Shown in pieces: positions 1-8,623 of a DNA stretch of 50,292 nucleotides. The notes beneath the pieces were generated by a model. It made no database searches. It was not told the origin of the DNA and worked only from the letters and a program-made list of their open reading frames with translations. How positions within the stretch are numbered: the stretch's first letter is position 1; every line of letters starts with the position of its first letter. Location of the stretch: contig CAVXTT010000004.1 in NCBI GenBank assembly GCA_963764685.1, forward strand, positions 1-50,292, written 5' to 3'. Made by a program: the position numbers and the translations under genes. This DNA is from CAVXTT01 sp963764685. Its GTDB lineage: Bacteria > Bacteroidota > Ignavibacteria > Ignavibacteriales > Ignavibacteriaceae.

Positions 1-48
1 CAATGACGTACTCTTTCGAAAAAACTCAGTAACCTTTTCTTTTCACAT

Positions 49-78
49 AAAAAAAGCTGCCGGAGAGTACCGGCAGCT
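49..78 (-). terminator. intrinsic terminator of the secreted PKD protein gene
   Basis: A perfect 9-bp stem (AGCTGCCGG at 55-63 with CCGGCAGCT at 70-78) closes a 6-nt loop. Read on the minus strand it is followed by a run of six or more T. It lies 28 nt beyond the stop codon of the minus-strand gene that ends at 106. Confidence 0.85.
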
Positions 79-105
79 AAAGGAAATGCGCACAGGTTAA
101 TAACC

Positions 106-2121
106 TTATTTCATCAGGATCATCTTCTTACTATCAATAAAATTACCAGCCTGTATTTTATATATATATACGCCCGATGATAATTTATCAGCACTAAAAG
201 TAATACTGTAATTTCCCGGTTCTTTTTCGGTGTTTACGAGTGAAGCAACTTCATTGCCGAGAATATCATATACCTTCAGGGTTACAAAATTTCTTACCGG
301 GATAGAATATTTAATTGTTGTGACCGGGTTAAACGGGTTAGGATAATTGCTGTACAATTGATAGCTGTCCGGTTTCCCGGTAACCTGCTCATCTCCTGTT
401 CCTGTGGGAGGGGGAGGGGGATTCATCCACCGGTTAATTATAGTATCATAATTTTGATATGATGCTGTATTATCAAAACGGTAAGGACGTCCTGCTATAT
501 AAATAAATGCACCGTCATCAGCTTTATGGATCCTGAATCCCGCAACCTGAACTGTTGCAGCATTTTCATCGAAGATAGGAACTGCTTCAGATAAAGTATC
601 GAGCACTACATATTGATTTCTGGTATTACCTGTAAGCACCGGCATATCGATTAAATTCTCATCCATTGCAATCAGGGGGGTTGTCAGATCTGCAATTCCA
701 AATATCTGCGTAATACCAGCATAATTACGCAAGTCAACACTTAAAAAGTCTGCGCCCTGTCGTGTGGCAAGAAGGAAGCTTCCGCCGTTCTGTACAAAAT
801 CAAGTACCTGCTGGGGATTATAAAATGGATAATCTCCGCCATAATTATTTCCGAACCAGAGGACATTTTCGTACATATCCAGGATTGAAGTTGGAATAGC
901 GGCATTAAAAAGATTTACATTTTTAATATTAGGGTTGCCGCTGTAATTAAATCCCTGGTCGCCGAACAGATCCCATACATCAACTTCGTGATTTCCAAAT
1001 CCGGCAGAGCTGTTATAGAAATTTGCCATCTCTGCAGGATAGGTGTTGTATTCAATTCCATTCACTACAAGAATATGGGAAGCATTTTTTAATGAATGAA
1101 TGTAGTTGTTCAGTACACGGGTATGCTGAGTTGTACCGTCGCTTACAGTAAGCGACACAGTATATGCTCCATCATCTGCATAATTCCAGGTAGGATTTGG
1201 GTCCTGTGAATCAATTGTCCCGTCATTATCTAAATCCCACTCCCAGCTTGTTAAAGTAGTAGTACTTGTTGCTATTGAGAAATCTTCAAAGGTAACTGTA
1301 AATGGAGCCGGACCAAATGTTTCAGCAACACGGAAAGCAGCATTTACCCTGTCGGCAAAGACGAAATCTTCATCTTCTGACTGGTATACGGTTTTTGCTG
1401 CATCGTCTTCCTGGATAAAAGCCACTGCGGTCAGACTATCATAATCCACACTATTTAAAAATGCCTCTGTAGGAACGTACATAAATTCCATCTCTACAGA
1501 ATCACCGGGTGCAGGAATTTCAAATGCTGTACCTAAGGCATCGGGAAGCATTTTTCTTACTACACTAAAAAATTCAGTCTCACCGTTATTGCAGCAGGTG
1601 AGACAGGTTCTGTCAACTCTTTTTTCAGTAATAGCCAATCTGAGTCTTGTATTCGTAAATACGGTTACATCAGAAGGGTCCCTGATAATTTTAATCTTAA
1701 CATTCAAAACATTATTAGAAAACTTTTCAGGTGTAAGGATTATGCTAAAAGGTGCGAACTGTGCATTCCCCGTTGTAACGGCGTTCGTTAAACCGGATTG
1801 GGTAGTACCTGTATTAAAACCGTTTACTTCAATCCACGGGACTGAATTTACACCATAATATCCGCGGCGGGTATTATTATCCGAGGAGTTAAGAATAAAC
1901 ATCGGGTCTGTCGGTGACGGCCAATCGACATTATAAATTACGTGAGTAATTTGTCCTGAATGTAAAAGCCCCCCGGTTGTAGCATTATACCAGGCGCTGT
2001 TTAAAGCTGCACAAGGACCGCAGGAACAGTTAGTGAACCGTTCAACGATAGATTTTTTATCGTATGGAAATGTGTTGGTAAGAAATAAAACGACGAGAGA
2101 AAAGAGTAGTACTTTTTTCAT
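106..2121 (-). CDS. secreted PKD-domain protein with thioredoxin-like N-terminus and type IX sorting tail
   Basis: I place the start at 2121, not at the longer possible start at 2187. The methionine here begins a clear signal peptide (MKKVLLFSLVVLFLTN) and has a GGAG Shine-Dalgarno 6 nt upstream. The mature N-terminus carries a Cys-x-Cys-x-x-Cys cluster (ERFTNCSCGPC) like the thioredoxin-like Omp28 group of Bacteroidetes. A PKD domain follows in the middle (WEWDLDNDGTID...YTVSLTVSDG). The last ~80 residues are a type IX secretion sorting domain (YPNPFNPVTTIKY ... GVYIYKIQAG). It is therefore probably exported and then secreted or surface-attached by a PorSS/T9SS system. Substrate and function are unknown. 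It is a single gene with its own terminator. Confidence 0.8.
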   Translation of the reverse strand: MKKVLLFSLVVLFLTNTFPYDKKSIVERFTNCSCGPCAALNSAWYNATTGGLLHSGQITHVIYNVDWPSPTDPMFILNSSDNNTRRGYYGVNSVPWIEVNGFNTGTTQSGLTNAVTTGNAQFAPFSIILTPEKFSNNVLNVKIKIIRDPSDVTVFTNTRLRLAITEKRVDRTCLTCCNNGETEFFSVVRKMLPDALGTAFEIPAPGDSVEMEFMYVPTEAFLNSVDYDSLTAVAFIQEDDAAKTVYQSEDEDFVFADRVNAAFRVAETFGPAPFTVTFEDFSIATSTTTLTSWEWDLDNDGTIDSQDPNPTWNYADDGAYTVSLTVSDGTTQHTRVLNNYIHSLKNASHILVVNGIEYNTYPAEMANFYNSSAGFGNHEVDVWDLFGDQGFNYSGNPNIKNVNLFNAAIPTSILDMYENVLWFGNNYGGDYPFYNPQQVLDFVQNGGSFLLATRQGADFLSVDLRNYAGITQIFGIADLTTPLIAMDENLIDMPVLTGNTRNQYVVLDTLSEAVPIFDENAATVQVAGFRIHKADDGAFIYIAGRPYRFDNTASYQNYDTIINRWMNPPPPPTGTGDEQVTGKPDSYQLYSNYPNPFNPVTTIKYSIPVRNFVTLKVYDILGNEVASLVNTEKEPGNYSITFSADKLSSGVYIYKIQAGNFIDSKKMILMK

Positions 2122-2378
2122 ATGTAACTCCGCTAAAAGACGTGTAATATACTTGCTGAAAGTTAAATATTTAGGAATGAAAAACAAAATAAAATTAAAC
2201 GCCGGCCAGTAACAAGCCGATTCAGTGCTGTGTCATCAGGAATTTAGAAAAGCCTTTTATAATTAAATCTAATAAAAAGCTAATTTATTGCCCCTTTATT
2301 TAATATTTGAAGGACAATGCTCCCATATTGAAATGTCAGTGCGCAGCCAGGAAACGGCCCAAAAGCATATATTTAGGC

Positions 2379-2417
2379 CGCACAGTGGCCGGGCATTGGC
2401 CGGGCACTGTCCGTGCG
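2379..2417. repeat. REP-like imperfect palindrome
   Basis: The arms CGCACAGTGGCCGG and CCGGGCACTGTCCGTGCG pair imperfectly around a short GC-rich centre. The right arm read on the other strand contains GGACAGTG, resembling the GGACAGG stem start of the REP families found elsewhere in this window. It is the only notable structure in the 2122-2494 spacer between two divergent genes. I see no gene there. Confidence 0.5.
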
Positions 2418-2494
2418 AAAATAAATAAAGATTAAATTTACTAGTAAAAAGCTGCAAATATTTCCGGTTTGAAAGTAAAATAGTTTCAATTATA

Positions 2495-3280
2495 TTGAAT
2501 TCCGCATTTGATACTTTCATTAAAAAAATGTTAGCCGGACAAAATACCTCAAAAAAAGTACTTCTATATATTGCTTTGTGGTTTATCATTTGGGCAATTG
2601 TATTTGAATTTATTCTTCCTGTAAATAAATTTCTCCCTGCACCGACTGTTCTGATCAGGGCATTCGGCTCTTTGTGGACTGATTATAATCTTGGGGTAAA
2701 CCTGCTTTCTTCAGTCTCGGTAATATACTTTTCCCTGGTTATTTCTTTCTTTCTAATAAGATTTTTACGGGAGATCTTTTTCCGCGGTAGAGGATTTCTT
2801 TTCAATTTTTTGGTATCACTAGAATGGTTTGCTGAATTTATTCCGGGTGTGATCATCGGGATGCTGCTGATTTTCTGGTACCCGCAGTCAGACTACACTG
2901 AATTTGTCTTCGTTTTTTTACTCGTTTTTACATCATTAGGTATCACTTTATTCAAACTTAGAGAGAATATTAATGCCGATTACCGGGAAGCAGCAGTTTC
3001 TTTAGGGGTTGGTAAAAGTGAGCTATCCCTGATTGAGTTCAACTCACTGCTTCCACTCCTGGCAAAGTCATTTTCTGAACTTCACTTTTATGTCTGGACA
3101 ATGCTCATAGTTTTTGAATTTATCAACAGATCATTTGGTATAGGTTATATTTTGAGACAGGCGCTGGAATATAAGGATCTTTCGGCTTTTACAGCCTCAT
3201 TGGTTGTCATCGGAATTACAATTTACGCCGGCACTAAGGTGCTGCATTATCTCAGACTAAAATTCATTTTCTGGAAATAA
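2495..3280 (+). CDS. ABC transporter permease, NitT/TauT (SsuC-like) type
   Basis: A 261-residue membrane protein with about six hydrophobic segments. It has the binding-protein-dependent permease loop near residues 160-190 (REAAVSLGVGKSELSLIEF..LLPLLAKSF), which in the family docks onto the ATPase. The general look matches nitrate/sulfonate/taurine-type permeases. I use the TTG at 2495. An ATG at 2528 is an alternative, and neither has a convincing Shine-Dalgarno. The ATPase gene follows with no gap. No periplasmic binding protein gene lies nearby, so the substrate cannot be assigned. Confidence 0.75.
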   Translation: MNSAFDTFIKKMLAGQNTSKKVLLYIALWFIIWAIVFEFILPVNKFLPAPTVLIRAFGSLWTDYNLGVNLLSSVSVIYFSLVISFFLIRFLREIFFRGRGFLFNFLVSLEWFAEFIPGVIIGMLLIFWYPQSDYTEFVFVFLLVFTSLGITLFKLRENINADYREAAVSLGVGKSELSLIEFNSLLPLLAKSFSELHFYVWTMLIVFEFINRSFGIGYILRQALEYKDLSAFTASLVVIGITIYAGTKVLHYLRLKFIFWK

Positions 3281-4057
3281 ATGGATAATATTTTAGAGCT
3301 CAGGAATATTTGTAAGGATTATCTGCTTCCCGGAGGAGGTAATCTGCGGGTGCTGGATAATATAAATTTTGAGATACCAGCAGAGGATTCGGGAAAGATC
3401 ATCAGCATTTTGGCTCAATTCCGGTCGGGCAAGAGCACCTTGCTTAAAATAATCTCATCCATTGAGAAACCTGATCAGGGAGTGATCAATTTCAGTAAAA
3501 ACGAGTATCCAAATGAGACAGGCAGAATAATTTACCTGCCGGAAAACGCAGTATCTTACCCCTGGCTGTCAGTTCAGGGAAATTTGGAAATGGCATTAAA
3601 ATTGAATAAAAATAAGAAGAAACTGTCTCTTAAAGAGATAATTTCACTTGTTGAGCTGACGGGTTATGAGAATTATTTTCCGCATAACAGCAGCTATGGG
3701 TTCAGATTCAGAATTGCTCTCGGAAGGGCACTGGGTGTTAATCCGGAAATCATTTTGATCGATGATTCGTTCCGGGCAATGGATCTGATAACCAGGAGAG
3801 AGATATACGCCCTGGTGAAAACCATAAACAGTTCAACAGGGATTACTTTTATCCTGGCAACCGCTAATATCACCGAAGCGGTTGAATTATCGGAACGGCT
3901 CCTATTAATGAAAAAGAATCCCGGAAGGATCTTTTACGATCTCCGGATGCAGAAAAGTTCTTTGAAAGATTTGACATATCTGAATAACACCCGGGATGAA
4001 ATCCAGAGGATATTCAGAAAAGAAGACTTACCTCATACATTGCAGTTAACAATTTAG
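3281..4057 (+). CDS. ABC transporter ATPase with degenerate nucleotide-binding motifs
   Basis: 258 residues with the overall layout of a NitT/TauT ABC ATPase, directly adjoining its permease. The motifs are eroded. Walker A keeps only GKST (AQFRSGKST, about residues 45-53). The LSGGQ signature reads SYGFR (about residue 137). Walker B is ILIDDSF, with Asp where the catalytic Glu belongs (about residue 164). The switch His is absent (LATAN). The frame is open throughout, so this is not recent decay. Either ATP hydrolysis is weak or lost, or the protein has a structural or regulatory role. The next gene starts 4 nt after its stop, so all three genes are probably one transcript. Confidence 0.75.
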   Translation: MDNILELRNICKDYLLPGGGNLRVLDNINFEIPAEDSGKIISILAQFRSGKSTLLKIISSIEKPDQGVINFSKNEYPNETGRIIYLPENAVSYPWLSVQGNLEMALKLNKNKKKLSLKEIISLVELTGYENYFPHNSSYGFRFRIALGRALGVNPEIILIDDSFRAMDLITRREIYALVKTINSSTGITFILATANITEAVELSERLLLMKKNPGRIFYDLRMQKSSLKDLTYLNNTRDEIQRIFRKEDLPHTLQLTI

Positions 4058-4061
4058 GCCG

Positions 4062-5603
4062 ATGAAGAAAAAGATAGACGAGCTGAACAAAAAGAAAGAA
4101 GAAGCCCTGCTCGGCGGCGGTATCGATAAAATAAAGGCCCAGCACGAGAAGGGAAAATTATCTGCAAGGGAAAGGATCCAGCTTCTGCTTGATGAGAACA
4201 GCTTTGAAGAAGTTGATACGTTTGTTAAACACAGGTCGAAGGATTTCGGTCTGGAAAAACAAAGGTATGCCGGCGATGGTGTAGTTACCGGGTTTGGCAA
4301 GATTGAAGGAAGACCCGTTGCTTTATACAGCCAGGACTTTACAGTTTTCGGTGGTTCGTTATCCGAAACACACGCTGAGAAGATTGTAAAGATTATGGAA
4401 ATGGCAATGAAACTGGGTATTCCTGTTATCGGGTTGAACGATTCAGGAGGCGCCAGGATTCAGGAAGGGGTCAATAGTTTAGGAGGATATGCCGATATTT
4501 TCCTGCTTAATACACTTGCTTCGGGTGTTATCCCCCAGATTTCTGTAGTAATGGGTCCCTGTGCAGGCGGTGCAGTTTATTCCCCCGCAATTACAGATTT
4601 TGTTTTTATGGTAAGGCATACAAGTTATATGTTTGTAACGGGCCCCAACGTTGTAAAAACAGTCACACACGAAGATGTTACTTTTGAGGATCTTGGCGGT
4701 GCAGATGCCCATTCAATGAAAAGCGGAGTTGCACACTTCATTTTTGAGAATGAAATTGAAACTCTCATTAATGTTAGACGTCTGATAGCATATCTTCCGC
4801 TGAACTATATGGACAAACCTGTTGAGTTGGAATATACCACGGCAGAATCTCCCGATGAAGGTTTAGGAAATATAATACCGGAAAATCCTAATAAACCTTA
4901 TGATATGAAGGAGATCATCAGGTGCCTTGTCGATCAGCAGGATTTCTTAGAAGTACATTCTAAGTATGCTGAAAATATCATTGTCGGCTTCGCCAGGATC
5001 GGAGGAATGTCGGTTGGTATAGTTGCTAACCAGCCCGGTGTGCTTGCAGGTGTTCTTGACATAAATGCATCGGTAAAAGGGGCGCGGTTTGTAAGATTTT
5101 GTGATGCGTTCAATATACCATTGCTGGTTTTAGTTGATGTACCGGGTTTTCTTCCGGGAACAGAACAGGAATGGAATGGAATTATACGGCACGGTGCAAA
5201 GCTGCTATTTGCTTTTTGTGAAGCAACTGTGCCAAAAATAACTGTTATTACACGAAAAGCTTACGGCGGTGCGTACGATGTAATGAACTCGAAACATATA
5301 AGAGGAGATTTTAACTTTGCGTGGCCGTCTGCTGAAATTGCTGTGATGGGTCCTAAAGGTGCTGTTGAGATAATTTTTAAGAAAGATATCAGTAAAGCTG
5401 CAGATCCGGCAGCAGAAACTGAGAAAAAGCTGAATGACTATATAGAAAAATTCGCTAATCCATATATAGCTGCGGAGAGAGGGTTTTTAGATGATGTGAT
5501 CACTCCCGCTGAAACAAGATCAAGGATCATACAGTCATTCTCTTTATTGAAAACGAAAGTGGATAGGAATCCAAAAAAGAAACACGGTAATATACCTTTG
5601 TAA
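4062..5603 (+). CDS. acyl-CoA carboxylase carboxyltransferase subunit (propionyl-CoA carboxylase beta / methylmalonyl-CoA decarboxylase alpha type)
   Basis: 513 residues, the usual length for the PccB/MmdA family. These move carboxyl groups between carboxybiotin and acyl-CoA in propionate/methylmalonyl-CoA metabolism. Visible hallmarks are the N-terminal KLSARERIQLLLDENSFEE, the two crotonase-fold oxyanion regions (GPCAGGAVYSPA and TRKAYGGAYDVM), and the acyl-CoA-side VDVPGFLPGTEQE. The start is 4 nt after the preceding ABC gene. The biotin carboxylase/biotin carrier partner is not in the window, so I cannot decide between a propionyl-CoA carboxylase beta chain and a sodium-pump decarboxylase alpha chain. 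Confidence 0.88.
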   Translation: MKKKIDELNKKKEEALLGGGIDKIKAQHEKGKLSARERIQLLLDENSFEEVDTFVKHRSKDFGLEKQRYAGDGVVTGFGKIEGRPVALYSQDFTVFGGSLSETHAEKIVKIMEMAMKLGIPVIGLNDSGGARIQEGVNSLGGYADIFLLNTLASGVIPQISVVMGPCAGGAVYSPAITDFVFMVRHTSYMFVTGPNVVKTVTHEDVTFEDLGGADAHSMKSGVAHFIFENEIETLINVRRLIAYLPLNYMDKPVELEYTTAESPDEGLGNIIPENPNKPYDMKEIIRCLVDQQDFLEVHSKYAENIIVGFARIGGMSVGIVANQPGVLAGVLDINASVKGARFVRFCDAFNIPLLVLVDVPGFLPGTEQEWNGIIRHGAKLLFAFCEATVPKITVITRKAYGGAYDVMNSKHIRGDFNFAWPSAEIAVMGPKGAVEIIFKKDISKAADPAAETEKKLNDYIEKFANPYIAAERGFLDDVITPAETRSRIIQSFSLLKTKVDRNPKKKHGNIPL

Positions 5604-5785
5604 ATAAGGTATTTCCTGATGTTTTATTTTAGAGAAATTATTTATTTTGCATAGTAAGATAAAAGAGTTTTTAGAGGTAAGTTATTGAATTAAATCATAT
5701 TATAGTCAGGATTTGAAATAATACTTGATAAAGATTTTATAAATCCTTATTTTAACTTTTACGTAATATAAAAACGGAGAAATGA

Positions 5786-8437
5786 ATGGATAGAAAACTA
5801 CTGTCATTTCTTGTTATAACCTTATTCGCCTTATTCCTCGGGGGGTGTGGGGCAAATAAAGAGATAACAAAAAAAGATGATAACAGCAGTGAAAAAACAA
5901 GCTACAATGGTGGAATTGTTTCTGAAATGCTGGAGCAGGCCAGGCAGTTTTATGTTTCGGCACTTGCCAAACAGGAGCTGAATAGTACAACTGAGGCGAT
6001 AAATAATTATGAATCTGCCTTAAGAATCATCAACAACCTAAGCTATTATCCCGGAATTGAGGAAAATGAAGCTTATGTTGAACTCGAAAAATCAATAATT
6101 GACGACTACAAAAAGTATGTAGACGGTCTGCCCGAACTTCCTGTCGATGTATCATTTGCCGCACTGGAAGAATGGATGGGAAAGAGCCTTCCTGATGTTC
6201 AGATCTCAGTAAAAGATGAAACCAACCATAAAACCGTAATAATTCCTGCTGATGTTCCCCTTGAAGTTAATGCCTACGTTGAAGGGTGGGTTGAATACTT
6301 TACCGGCAAAGGAAGAAAATATATGGAACTCTGGCTTGCCAGGTCCGGTAAATATTTCCCGATGATGTCACAGGTCTTTAAGGAAGAAGGCGTTCCGCAG
6401 CAGCTAGTTTATTTGAGTATGGTAGAGAGCGGCTTGAATCCTACAGCAAGGTCGTGGGCAAGTGCTGTTGGACTCTGGCAGTTTATTAAATCTACCGGCA
6501 GAATGTACGGATTACAGTCAGATTTTTATTTTGATGAAAGAAGAGATCCTGAAAAGTCAACCAGGGCTGCAGCACGTCACCTGAGAGATCTCTATAATTC
6601 ACTCGGCGACTGGTATCTTGCGCTTGCTTCTTATAACGCAGGCGAAGGAAGAGTAACAAGGGCAGTCAGAAGGTCAGGTGCAAATAACTTCTGGTCGGCA
6701 ATGAAATACCTTCCTAAAGAAACCAGAAGCTATGTACCCCAGTATATAGCTGTATGTCTTATCGCGATGGATCCTCCCAAATACGGCTTCAATAATATCA
6801 CTCCGCACAAACCATATGAATATGAAACTCATAAAGTTGAAGGCTCCGTTGATCTGAATTATATCGCCCAGGTAATGGGAATGCAGAGTGAAACACTGAT
6901 AGATATGAATCCTGAACTTATTCAGCAATGCACTCCTTCAAATTATTCAGGCGGTTATCCGCTTAAAATCCCTAAAGGATTTTCTGAGCAGCTTGCAACT
7001 AATTTGAAAGAGATACCCGATTGGGCTAAAAGAAGTTTTATGGTCCATACTGTAAAAAGAGGCGAAACTTTATCAAAGATTGCTGCTAAATATGGTGTAA
7101 CAAAGAATGAACTTGCAGAAGCTAATAATATCTCCGTTAAGACTAAACTTTCCAGGGGTGTACAGCTTAAAATTCCTGTATCAAGTATATCAGGAAACAA
7201 TTTTGCTTACAACACGAATACCGAGACAGCCGAAGATGACGGCGAATATGTTTCCCCGTATCTTTCATTAAATAAGGGAACTGAAACCGTACCCGTTACA
7301 ACTGATGATGAAGTAATAGCATTTAACCCTGAAAATAACGATGAGAATGGTACCGGTGAAGAAGTAAATACAGAAGAAACAACTTCGGAAGAATTTGTTT
7401 CTAATGATAATCAAACCACAGAGAATACAAATGTGGTAATACCGGATAGTAAAGTACCTGTTACATACAGAGTTAAGAAGTATGACAGCCTTATAGGTAT
7501 AGCCGACCTCTTTAATACAAGGGTTACCGATTTAAGGAACTGGAATAATATCCCCTACACTGAAACAATTGCTGTAGGACAGAATCTGACCATATATGTA
7601 CCCCAGGATAAGAAAGATTTCTATGCAAGTCTGGATGACCAGACCCCTACTGAAAAAGTCATTACAAAAAATACACTTTCCAAAACAAACACTTCTTCCC
7701 TGGTTTATCACCGTGTAAGGAGAGGGGAGACCTTAAATTATATCGCTTCCAAGTACAATGTAAGTGTAAACGATCTTAAGGATTGGAATGACATATCCGG
7801 CAATAAGATCCTTGCAGGCAGCAAGCTTAAGATAAAGACAGAAAAAAATTATAACTACATTGCTTCGAATGATAATACTGTAAACCATACAACTAAACCT
7901 TCTGTCTTCAGATACAGGGTTAAACATGGTGAGACTATAAGTGAATTATCAGAGAAGTTCGGAGTTTCCCAGAACCAGATAAAAAGATGGAACGGTCTTA
8001 AATCCAATAAACTGTACGCCGGAAGGACAATAAAGATTTACAGTGCAGAACAGATTGGTCTTGGCGACAATACTACAAAATCAAACGCCAATCTTAATTA
8101 TTATAAAGTTAAGCAGGGAGATACTATCGGCGGAATAGCTGAACTGTTTAAAGTATCTGCTGCAAACATCAGGAACTGGAATAATCTCAGAAGCAACAAG
8201 ATACTTGCAGGTAAAACCCTGAAGATTTATTCTGATGCAAGTGTTAATGATATTCCTGAGACAAAAACTTCTGCTCCCAGGCAGAATGTAAAGGACTCCC
8301 CGGTACACACAGTTACTGCAGGAGAAACTTTATTCTCGATTGCAAAACAGCACAAGATGAGCGTTGAGGAACTGAGATCTTTGAATAATATTAAAAGCAC
8401 CAAATTATTGGTTGGACAAAAGCTAAAAATTAAATAA
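5786..8437 (+). CDS. lipoprotein membrane-bound lytic murein transglycosylase with six LysM domains (MltD-like)
   Basis: 883 residues. The N-terminus is a lipoprotein signal (LFLGGCGANKE, lipobox LGGC). An SLT-type transglycosylase domain follows at about residues 180-330 with the catalytic Glu in VESGLNP and the downstream GLWQFIKSTG and ALASYNAGEGRV motifs. After that come six LysM repeats (starting HTVKRGETL, YRVKKYDSL, HRVRRGETL, YRVKHGETI, YKVKQGDTI, HTVTAGETL), joined by Asn/Thr/Glu-rich linkers. E. coli MltD has two LysM modules, so six is a long peptidoglycan-binding tail. It should cleave glycan strands in the periplasm while anchored in the outer membrane. The start is preceded by CGGAG about 6 nt upstream. 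A second ATG at 5782 is out of frame. Confidence 0.9.
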   Translation: MDRKLLSFLVITLFALFLGGCGANKEITKKDDNSSEKTSYNGGIVSEMLEQARQFYVSALAKQELNSTTEAINNYESALRIINNLSYYPGIEENEAYVELEKSIIDDYKKYVDGLPELPVDVSFAALEEWMGKSLPDVQISVKDETNHKTVIIPADVPLEVNAYVEGWVEYFTGKGRKYMELWLARSGKYFPMMSQVFKEEGVPQQLVYLSMVESGLNPTARSWASAVGLWQFIKSTGRMYGLQSDFYFDERRDPEKSTRAAARHLRDLYNSLGDWYLALASYNAGEGRVTRAVRRSGANNFWSAMKYLPKETRSYVPQYIAVCLIAMDPPKYGFNNITPHKPYEYETHKVEGSVDLNYIAQVMGMQSETLIDMNPELIQQCTPSNYSGGYPLKIPKGFSEQLATNLKEIPDWAKRSFMVHTVKRGETLSKIAAKYGVTKNELAEANNISVKTKLSRGVQLKIPVSSISGNNFAYNTNTETAEDDGEYVSPYLSLNKGTETVPVTTDDEVIAFNPENNDENGTGEEVNTEETTSEEFVSNDNQTTENTNVVIPDSKVPVTYRVKKYDSLIGIADLFNTRVTDLRNWNNIPYTETIAVGQNLTIYVPQDKKDFYASLDDQTPTEKVITKNTLSKTNTSSLVYHRVRRGETLNYIASKYNVSVNDLKDWNDISGNKILAGSKLKIKTEKNYNYIASNDNTVNHTTKPSVFRYRVKHGETISELSEKFGVSQNQIKRWNGLKSNKLYAGRTIKIYSAEQIGLGDNTTKSNANLNYYKVKQGDTIGGIAELFKVSAANIRNWNNLRSNKILAGKTLKIYSDASVNDIPETKTSAPRQNVKDSPVHTVTAGETLFSIAKQHKMSVEELRSLNNIKSTKLLVGQKLKIK

Positions 8438-8473
8438 TTTTGTCATAGTTCTTAAAATTATTGTTTTACCTAA

Positions 8474-8562
8474 GCCGTTAGGGGTGTTATCTGCCGCGAG
8501 TAGATAGCTGAGATCATACCCTAAAAACCTGATCTGGATAATACCAGCGTAGGAAAACGGGC
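8474..8562 (+). promoter_or_regulatory. TPP (thi-box) riboswitch
   Basis: The sequence shows the thi-box core: GGGGTG, then GCTGAGA near 8507-8513, then ATACCCT, ACCTGATCTGGATAATACCA and GCGTAGGAA. The outer P1 helix is GCCGTT (8474-8479) with AACGGGC (8556-8562). It senses thiamine pyrophosphate and precedes a TonB receptor gene and a thiamine pyrophosphokinase gene, which fits control of thiamine uptake. Confidence 0.95.
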
Positions 8563-8613
8563 TAAAATAGAATAATTAAGTTTTAGCCGTTTCTTTAACG
8601 GCTATTTTATTTT
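8561..8613 (+). terminator. riboswitch expression platform (antiterminator/terminator switch)
   Basis: Two exclusive hairpins are visible. GGCTAAAA (8560-8567) can pair with TTTTAGCC (8581-8588). AGCCGTT (8585-8591) can pair with AACGGCT (8597-8603), followed by a T-rich tract (ATTTTATTTT), forming a terminator. The first hairpin uses bases of both the P1 3' strand and the terminator 5' arm. TPP-stabilised P1 should therefore block the antiterminator and switch transcription off. The downstream Shine-Dalgarno GGAG is at 8615. Confidence 0.8.
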
Positions 8614-8623
8614 GGAGTTCAAA

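Noticed and set aside
2122..2187. Longer start of the secreted PKD protein
   Set aside because: The extra 22 residues would bury the signal peptide. The ATG at 2121 has a GGAG at proper spacing.
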